The translations under genes were made by a program, and so were the position numbers. Of a DNA stretch of 18,021 nt, positions 13,393 to 18,021 are shown one piece after another (position 1 is the stretch's first letter; the number at the start of each line of letters is the position of its first letter). The notes below the pieces were generated by a model. It saw only the letters and a list, made by a program, of their open reading frames with translations, searched no databases and was not told where the DNA came from. Source of the stretch: Christensenella sp. UBA1260 (lineage in GTDB: Bacteria; Bacillota; Clostridia; Christensenellales; CAG-917); contig DBVQ01000079.1 of NCBI GenBank assembly GCA_002308155.1, forward strand, positions 1-18,021, in the 5' to 3' direction.

Positions 13393-14724
13393 ATGAGTTT
13401 TAATTATCTGTATTTACCGATTGGAGTGCCGACTTTTCACTTGGAAAGTGCGGGCAAAGAGTTTGACAAATCCGTTGCGCTCTTGAAGAGCGTTGACGAT
13501 GCTATCATAGTGCCAAACGAGATGCTGCTCTCGCTTGACAAGCTCCACGAGTTCATTGACGACAAGCATCCTGACTTTGTCGTCGTGCAAAACATCACGT
13601 TTGCAAACGGCGCATATATGACGGAGATCTTGCGCACGCTTGATTGTCCTGTGCTCCTTTGGACTTTGAAAGAGCCTGTCATTGATGGCGGAAGACTTCG
13701 TCTCAACTCTTTGACGGGAGCTTTTTCCGCAGGCAACATACTCAACAATTTTGGTCGTCCGTTTGAATACGTGTTCGGCTCGCCTGAGGAAGAGGAAGTA
13801 AAAACAAAAGTCGCCGCGACTTTGAGAGCGGCAAGATTGAAAGCGGCACTCAATCACCTCAACATCTTGCAAATCGGGCAAACTCCTCAAGGATTTGATT
13901 TTGGCAAGTCGATAGAGGAAGAGATGTCAACCTTTGGCGCAAAGCTTCTGTCGGTTGAACTTGAAAAGTTTTTTGACTTGGCAAAATCCTATACGGACGC
14001 CGAGGCTGACGAATATTTGAAGGATGCAAAAAAACGTATTGTAGGGCTTGAAAATATCAAAGCGGAAAACGTGCGCGACTTTGCAAAACTTTACAAAGCT
14101 TACGAAGAATACGTCAAACAAAACAACATTGGAGCATTGTCCTCTCGTTGTTGGCCGGATTGTTTTACAAATTTCGGCACGCCTGTCTGCGCGGTACTTG
14201 CAATCCTCAATGACTTGAACGTGCCTTCCTCCTGCGAAGCGGATACCTACGGTGCGCTTTCAATGTTTATGGGGCAGTTCTTGACAAATCGTCCTACCTT
14301 CTTTGGAGACCCTGTCTCTATGGATGCGGCTGAAAACACTGTCACTTTCTGGCATTGCGGAACGGCGGCGTGCTCATTGGCACGCGAAGATACGGGCGCA
14401 AGAGCGGGCGTGCATTGCAACCGCAAGATTGGTCCAACGCTGGAGTTTGGATGCAAAGCAGAGCCTCGTGTGACGATTTTCCGCGTGGGCAAAAATGCAG
14501 AAGGGAAGTTTAGGCTCTTCCTTGCAACAGGCGAAGCTCTTGACAAGCCGCAACAGTTTCTTGGCACGAGCATAGTTGTCAAGACAGACGGATGTGCAAA
14601 GGCGCTCGTTGAAAAAGCTGTCAAAAACGGATGGGAGCCTCACTTTGTCGTCGCAATGGGCGATGTGGCAAGTGAGATGCGCGCCCTCGCAAATATGCTT
14701 AAAATCGAGGTTCAAGAGTTCTGA
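13393..14724 (+). CDS. sftI: Fucose/arabinose-isomerase-like sugar isomerase, probable sulfoquinovose isomerase
   Basis: A 443-residue protein with the overall layout of the L-fucose/L-arabinose isomerase superfamily: N-terminal Rossmann-like domains (DFVVVQNITFANG; PVLLWTLKEP; LNILQIGQTPQGFD), then a metal-binding C-terminal half. Likely metal ligands are Glu282 (SSCEADTYGAL), Asp306 (FFGDPVSMD) and His417 (EPHFVVAMGD); HCG at 321-323 is also typical. In transaldolase-type sulfoglycolysis an enzyme of this class converts sulfoquinovose to 6-deoxy-6-sulfofructose, and no other isomerase is in the locus. ATG 13393 has GGAG at 13381-13384; an in-frame GTG at 13375 would place that site inside the gene. 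The stop overlaps the next start by one base (TGATG). Activity on fucose or arabinose cannot be excluded from sequence alone. Confidence 0.85.
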   Translation: MSFNYLYLPIGVPTFHLESAGKEFDKSVALLKSVDDAIIVPNEMLLSLDKLHEFIDDKHPDFVVVQNITFANGAYMTEILRTLDCPVLLWTLKEPVIDGGRLRLNSLTGAFSAGNILNNFGRPFEYVFGSPEEEEVKTKVAATLRAARLKAALNHLNILQIGQTPQGFDFGKSIEEEMSTFGAKLLSVELEKFFDLAKSYTDAEADEYLKDAKKRIVGLENIKAENVRDFAKLYKAYEEYVKQNNIGALSSRCWPDCFTNFGTPVCAVLAILNDLNVPSSCEADTYGALSMFMGQFLTNRPTFFGDPVSMDAAENTVTFWHCGTAACSLAREDTGARAGVHCNRKIGPTLEFGCKAEPRVTIFRVGKNAEGKFRLFLATGEALDKPQQFLGTSIVVKTDGCAKALVEKAVKNGWEPHFVVAMGDVASEMRALANMLKIEVQEF

Positions 14725-15530
14725 TGAGCAACGAAGCAAGGTACACACTTTTTTTTGTTGTGATATTCTTTGCCAATATCATACAGGCGATTACCGGCTT
14801 TGCCGGTACGACACTTGCCATGCCGTTTTCAATCATCCTTGTGGGTGGAGAAGAGGCGAGAGTCATCCTTAACATCTTGGGCATAGTGTCGTCGATTGGA
14901 GTTGTAATCCTCAATCGCAAGTCGATAGTTTGGAAAGAAGTCCTCAAAATATGCCTTGTTATGGGTGTGGGCATGGCAATCGGTTTTGTCATCATCCACT
15001 TTGCAAACGTGCCAAAGCAGATTCTTTATTTCATCCTCGCGGGCGTCATATTGCTGTTTGCGGCAATCGGCGTATACAACACCTTCTTCAAAAAAGAGAA
15101 AGAGCGGATAGAAGGCGAAGAAGAGCCTGTTGACAAGTATGCAACCATAAGAGAGATTGGCTTGATTCTTCTCCTTGTCGCGGCAGGTGTCGTGCACGGT
15201 ATGTTTGTGTGTGGTGGACCACTGCTCATCATCTATGCGACGAAAAAACTGAGTGGCAGAGACGAGTTCCGCGCAACGCTCTCAATGGCGTGGATTGTGC
15301 TCAACACAGTAAACCTTGTGCGAGATATCATTGCGGGCGCATTTACGCCGGAAAACGTCGGGCATCTTATGATTGTGCTTGCAATTGCACTCTCCACCTT
15401 GCTCATCGCAATCCTCGTTGGCAACTTTGTTGCCAAGAAGATGAACAAGAAGGTGTTTATGATTGTCACATATATTTTGATGGTCATCAGTGCAGTATCT
15501 CTTATTCTAAATGCCTGTGGAGTTTTCTAA
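14724..15530 (+). CDS. TauE/SafE-family exporter, probable C3-sulfonate efflux
   Basis: Integral membrane protein of 268 residues with about eight hydrophobic segments and the TauE/SafE signature near the N-terminus (ANIIQAITGFAGTTLAMP), repeated in degenerate form in the second half (GVVHGMFVCGGPLLIIYAT). The family exports sulfite, sulfoacetate and related organosulfonates. Here it most likely exports the C3 end product, dihydroxypropanesulfonate, keeping catabolism running. A charged cytoplasmic loop (KKEKERIEGEEEPVDK, about residues 114-130) separates the halves. The gene is coupled to the isomerase by a one-base stop/start overlap. Its own TAA stop runs into repeat copy I. Confidence 0.87.
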   Translation: MSNEARYTLFFVVIFFANIIQAITGFAGTTLAMPFSIILVGGEEARVILNILGIVSSIGVVILNRKSIVWKEVLKICLVMGVGMAIGFVIIHFANVPKQILYFILAGVILLFAAIGVYNTFFKKEKERIEGEEEPVDKYATIREIGLILLLVAAGVVHGMFVCGGPLLIIYATKKLSGRDEFRATLSMAWIVLNTVNLVRDIIAGAFTPENVGHLMIVLAIALSTLLIAILVGNFVAKKMNKKVFMIVTYILMVISAVSLILNACGVF

Positions 15531-15654
15531 AACCGCACAGCTCGGCGACCTGCGTTGTCAGCGCACTTTGCTCCGACAACCATGTACGCTATTGTACATT
15601 GGGTTGCCTGTTCAAAGCACCCTTCCTTGCATCTCATCCAACCTGAGCGGTTTT
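15529..15654 (+). repeat. Palindromic intergenic repeat, copy I (full)
   Basis: Begins at the exporter stop codon with AAAACCGCACAGCTCGG and ends with CCAACCTGAGCGGTTTT. The centre is CAACC-ATGTAC-loop-GTACAT-TGGGTTG: the CAACC/GGTTG stem replaces CCACC/GGTGG of copies A and D, with both sides changed. Its sequence is closest to the reverse complement of copy H. Confidence 0.88.
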
Positions 15655-15694
15655 GATATGGTAAGCAATATAAGGAAAACAGCGAAAATACTTT

Positions 15695-15713
15695 TTAAAA
15701 ACATAGTTTTTAA
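15695..15713 (+). promoter_or_regulatory. Perfect inverted repeat in the transporter leader
   Basis: TTAAAAAC-ATA-GTTTTTAA, an 8-bp perfect dyad with a 3-base centre, 25 bases before the symporter start. It could be a protein-binding operator or a weak hairpin. AT-richness makes a chance dyad possible. I see no convincing -35/-10 pair in this leader. Confidence 0.35.
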
Positions 15714-15738
15714 TAAATAAAAATATAGGGAGTAAATT

Positions 15739-17361
15739 ATGAGCGAAGAAACAAACGGCGCACTTGAAACAGGTGTGAAACAAGAAAGTATGATCGCAAA
15801 AGCGAGCGGCTTGAAGGGCAAGGATTATATTTCCTATGCGCTCGGCGACACGGGCTGCTGTCTTGCATTTGGACTTGTCACCACGCTTCTTCAACGCTAC
15901 TACACGGACGTACTTTTGCTGCATCCGCTTTACATCATGTTGATGTTTGTCGTGGCGCGTGTGTGGGACGCAATCAACGACCCGATTATGGGCAGAATCT
16001 GCGACACGGTTAAGACGTCCAAATGGGGCAAATATCGTCCTTGGTTTTTGTACGGTTCAATCCCGCTTGCGATTTCCGCGATTTTGATGTTTGTCAAATG
16101 GCCGGGATTCGGCACGGAAGCGGGTTCAGTTGGCGTGTCAGCCTATGCCGCAGTCACATACATTTTATTTGGCATGTGCTATACGGTCATACAAATCCCA
16201 TACGGCTCACTTGCATCCGTTGTCACATTGGACGACAAGGAGCGCTCCAAACTTTCAGTTTGGCGTAGCGTGGGTGCCGCAATCGGCAGTATGCCTGTTA
16301 TGATAATCGGTATGGTTGCCTTCAAGGCGGCAACAGGTACGCCGGGCGAGCCGGGCTATGATGCAGGCGTCAACTATCCAATCCTCATCATCGGCGTTGT
16401 AGTTATGGCGGCCGTGTCTCTTGCAATGTTGCTCATCGCATTTGCGGGCAACAAGGAGAGAGTCAAACCGATGCCTGTCGTTGTGCAAAAGGGCGCAACA
16501 ATGAAGGTGTTCAAAAAACTCTTCAAGAGCAAATCTATAGTTGCCGTTTCCCTTGCAAGTATGTTGCTTCTTGCGGGACAGATGTTCATTCAGAGCTTCT
16601 ATTCCTATCTCATCAACTACTATTTTGGCAAGAGTGGCATTTGGACAATGCTCCCAACCGTGCTCACATATCTGCCAATGGCGTTCCTCATGTTTTTTAC
16701 GCCAAAACTTGTCAAAAAGTTCGGCAAAAAGGAAGTCAGCGGAATCGGTATGGTTGTTGCGGCAGTTGCAAACCTTGCAATGTTCTTCCTGCTCTTTATG
16801 GGCAAGGGTGATGCGGCACTATATATCTTTATGGTGTTCTGCTTGCTCAGCGGTATCGGCCTCAACTTCTTCGTGTTGCAAGTTTGGGCAATGGCGGCGG
16901 ATTCAATTGACGAGATTGAGGTCAAGACGGGTTCTCGTGACGACGGCACGGCGTATGCGTTCTTTATGTTCTTCAGAAAACTTGGTCAAGCGATCTCCGC
17001 AATCGCAGTCGGCGCGACCTTGCTTGCAATGGGCTACTATGAGTCGGCAACAGGCGGATTTGTGTTCAGCGACGGACAACTTAGACTTATGTTCATCCTG
17101 TCCACACTCATTCCTGCAGGTATGTTTGGCGTCATGGCGGTCATACTCTTGTTTGTCTATCCGCTCTCCAAAAAGAGAGTTGCCAAACTTCAAGAAGAAA
17201 AGGAGGAGCACCTCCGTGCACTTGCTGAGAGTGGCAATGATATAACTGTGGGCGAGGAACAAGCTCCTTTGAAAGACGAGATTGAACTTGTTGAAGAACA
17301 ACCAAAGGGCGAAGAAGAGCCTGCGGAGCAGGAAGAAAAACCTGAAGAGCCACAGGAATAA
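15739..17361 (+). CDS. GPH-family sugar:cation symporter, probable SQ or SQ-glycoside importer
   Basis: A 540-residue multispanning transporter (about 12 helices) of the glycoside-pentoside-hexuronide:cation symporter family, the class of E. coli YihO and YihP (SQ locus) and MelB. Family marks: an N-terminal KDYISYALGDTG, the first loop motif RVWDAINDPIMGRICDTVKT, then KWGKYRPW, and QIPYGSL with VTLDDKERSKLSVWR. It would import sulfoquinovose or sulfoquinovosyl glycerol using an ion gradient. The C-terminal ~60 residues (from about 480) form a hydrophilic, strongly Glu-rich tail, longer than usual for the family. ATG 15739 has GGGAG at 15728-15732. It is the last gene of the locus, closed by the terminator at 17382-17410. 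Confidence 0.9.
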   Translation: MSEETNGALETGVKQESMIAKASGLKGKDYISYALGDTGCCLAFGLVTTLLQRYYTDVLLLHPLYIMLMFVVARVWDAINDPIMGRICDTVKTSKWGKYRPWFLYGSIPLAISAILMFVKWPGFGTEAGSVGVSAYAAVTYILFGMCYTVIQIPYGSLASVVTLDDKERSKLSVWRSVGAAIGSMPVMIIGMVAFKAATGTPGEPGYDAGVNYPILIIGVVVMAAVSLAMLLIAFAGNKERVKPMPVVVQKGATMKVFKKLFKSKSIVAVSLASMLLLAGQMFIQSFYSYLINYYFGKSGIWTMLPTVLTYLPMAFLMFFTPKLVKKFGKKEVSGIGMVVAAVANLAMFFLLFMGKGDAALYIFMVFCLLSGIGLNFFVLQVWAMAADSIDEIEVKTGSRDDGTAYAFFMFFRKLGQAISAIAVGATLLAMGYYESATGGFVFSDGQLRLMFILSTLIPAGMFGVMAVILLFVYPLSKKRVAKLQEEKEEHLRALAESGNDITVGEEQAPLKDEIELVEEQPKGEEEPAEQEEKPEEPQE

Positions 17362-17381
17362 TAAAGCAAAAAATAACACAC

Positions 17382-17410
17382 AAAAAACTCCCGTTTTTCG
17401 GGAGTTTTTT
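17382..17410. terminator. Intrinsic terminator at the end of the sulfosugar locus
   Basis: Stem AACTCCCG / CGGGAGTT around loop TTTTT (17386-17406), extended by A/T pairs to AAAAAA / TTTTTT on both sides. It lies 20 bases after the symporter stop. It is the only classical terminator after 8690, which supports 8764-17361 as one transcription unit unless the repeats terminate. Confidence 0.92.
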
Positions 17411-17497
17411 ATTGTTTCAAAAATTGCCTCTTTTATTTTTTGTGCGCCCGTGTTAGTATAAGAGTGAAAGAAAAGTTTGCGTTGGAGGACAACGAGT

Positions 17498-18021
17498 ATG
17501 AAAGAAAGGGAGATTATGTTGAGACTTGACGACGTAAAAAAGGATTACGTCGCAGGCGACACGGTCGTACACGCCTTGAAAGGCGTGTCCTTGGAGTTTG
17601 AGCGCAGTGGCTTTGTTTGCGTGCTCGGGCAATCCGGTTGCGGAAAGACGACACTTATGAATGTCATAGGTGGGCTGGACAGACTTACGAGCGGCACGAT
17701 AGAGATTGACGGCAAGTCCACCAAGGACTACAAAGAGGCGGATTGGAACACCTATCGCAATCATTTTATCGGCTTCGTTTTTCAAGCGTACAACCTCATC
17801 CCACACATGAGCGTGCTAAAAAATGTAGAGCTTGCCCTCACACTGTCCGGCACATCGCGCGCAGAGCGCAAGGAGCGTGCAGTGGAGATGCTCAAAAAGG
17901 TTGGGCTTGAAAATGAAATAAACAAGCGTCCAAATCAACTCTCGGGCGGACAGTGTCAGCGTGTCGCAATCGCGCGTGCGCTTGTAAACGACCCTGAGAT
18001 TATCCTTGCCGACGAGCCAAC
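17498..18021 (+). CDS. ABC transporter ATP-binding protein (partial, cut by the window end)
   Basis: First 174 residues of an ATPase of the MacB/LolD-like (FtsX-permease partner) class. Visible are Walker A GQSGCGKTT (44-52), the Q-loop FVFQAYNLIPHMSV, the signature LSGGQ (148-152, in LSGGQCQRVAIARAL) and the start of Walker B (EIILADEP). The usual GPSGSGKST reads GQSGCGKTT here, still a valid P-loop. Start ATG 17498 has GGAGG at 17484-17488; an in-frame ATG at 17516 with GGGAG four bases upstream is an alternative. It is separate from the sulfosugar locus (terminator between). A permease gene probably follows outside the window. Substrate unknown; peptide, lipoprotein or antimicrobial export are typical. 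Confidence 0.92.
   Translation, partial: MKEREIMLRLDDVKKDYVAGDTVVHALKGVSLEFERSGFVCVLGQSGCGKTTLMNVIGGLDRLTSGTIEIDGKSTKDYKEADWNTYRNHFIGFVFQAYNLIPHMSVLKNVELALTLSGTSRAERKERAVEMLKKVGLENEINKRPNQLSGGQCQRVAIARALVNDPEIILADEP

Noticed and set aside
25..15654. CRISPR array or insertion sequence as the explanation of the repeats
   Set aside because: The copies are spread singly or in inverted pairs, not in regular arrays, and none encodes a transposase; at most they are non-autonomous elements.
17424..17459. Promoter for the ABC ATPase (TTGCCT and TAGTAT)
   Set aside because: The spacing of 24 bases is too long for a sigma-A promoter and no better pair is visible.

Overview
The window (about 46% GC by eye) looks like a chromosomal segment of an anaerobic Gram-positive bacterium, most likely a gut Clostridia/Bacillota lineage. 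The reasons are strong purine-rich Shine-Dalgarno sites, short U-tailed terminators, a methylerythritol-phosphate-pathway kinase, a small FeoB-associated-type Cys-rich membrane protein, and a sulfosugar gene set whose closest described parallels are in Firmicutes. No species can be named from the sequence alone.

Left part (1-8700): housekeeping and signalling genes. In order these are a seryl-tRNA synthetase (serS), a membrane-anchored M28 metallopeptidase, and a tandem-duplicated hexapeptide acetyltransferase. Facing the acetyltransferase across a shared terminator is an OmpR-type response regulator / histidine kinase pair on the minus strand. Divergent from that pair is an IspE-like GHMP kinase carrying an N-terminal winged-helix extension and an apparently leaderless start. 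A 61-residue membrane protein with a Cys-rich tail follows.

Right part (8705-17410): a sulfoquinovose (SQ) utilisation locus read on the plus strand from a near-consensus promoter. It encodes a GH31 sulfoquinovosidase, a transaldolase, a beta-hydroxyacid dehydrogenase of the YihU (sulfolactaldehyde reductase) type, a DUF4867-type protein, a fucose/arabinose-isomerase-like SQ isomerase, a TauE/SafE-type exporter and a GPH-family sugar:cation symporter. A sulfofructose kinase and a sulfofructose-phosphate aldolase are absent. This matches the 6-deoxy-6-sulfofructose transaldolase pathway: the symporter imports SQ or SQ-glycosides, GH31 frees SQ, the isomerase makes sulfofructose, and the transaldolase moves the C3 unit to glyceraldehyde-3-phosphate. 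Sulfolactaldehyde is then reduced to dihydroxypropanesulfonate and exported. Two genes show substitutions at remembered sulfonate-contact positions, and the DUF4867 protein has no assigned role. The window ends inside an ABC-transporter ATPase gene.

Across the window lie eight copies (six full, two truncated) of a ~120-130 bp palindromic intergenic repeat. Its ends are 17-bp imperfect terminal inverted repeats (AAAACCGC-CAG type), and its central hairpin shows compensatory changes between copies. Copies abut stop codons, sit right before Shine-Dalgarno sites, and in one case encode the C-terminus of the peptidase.
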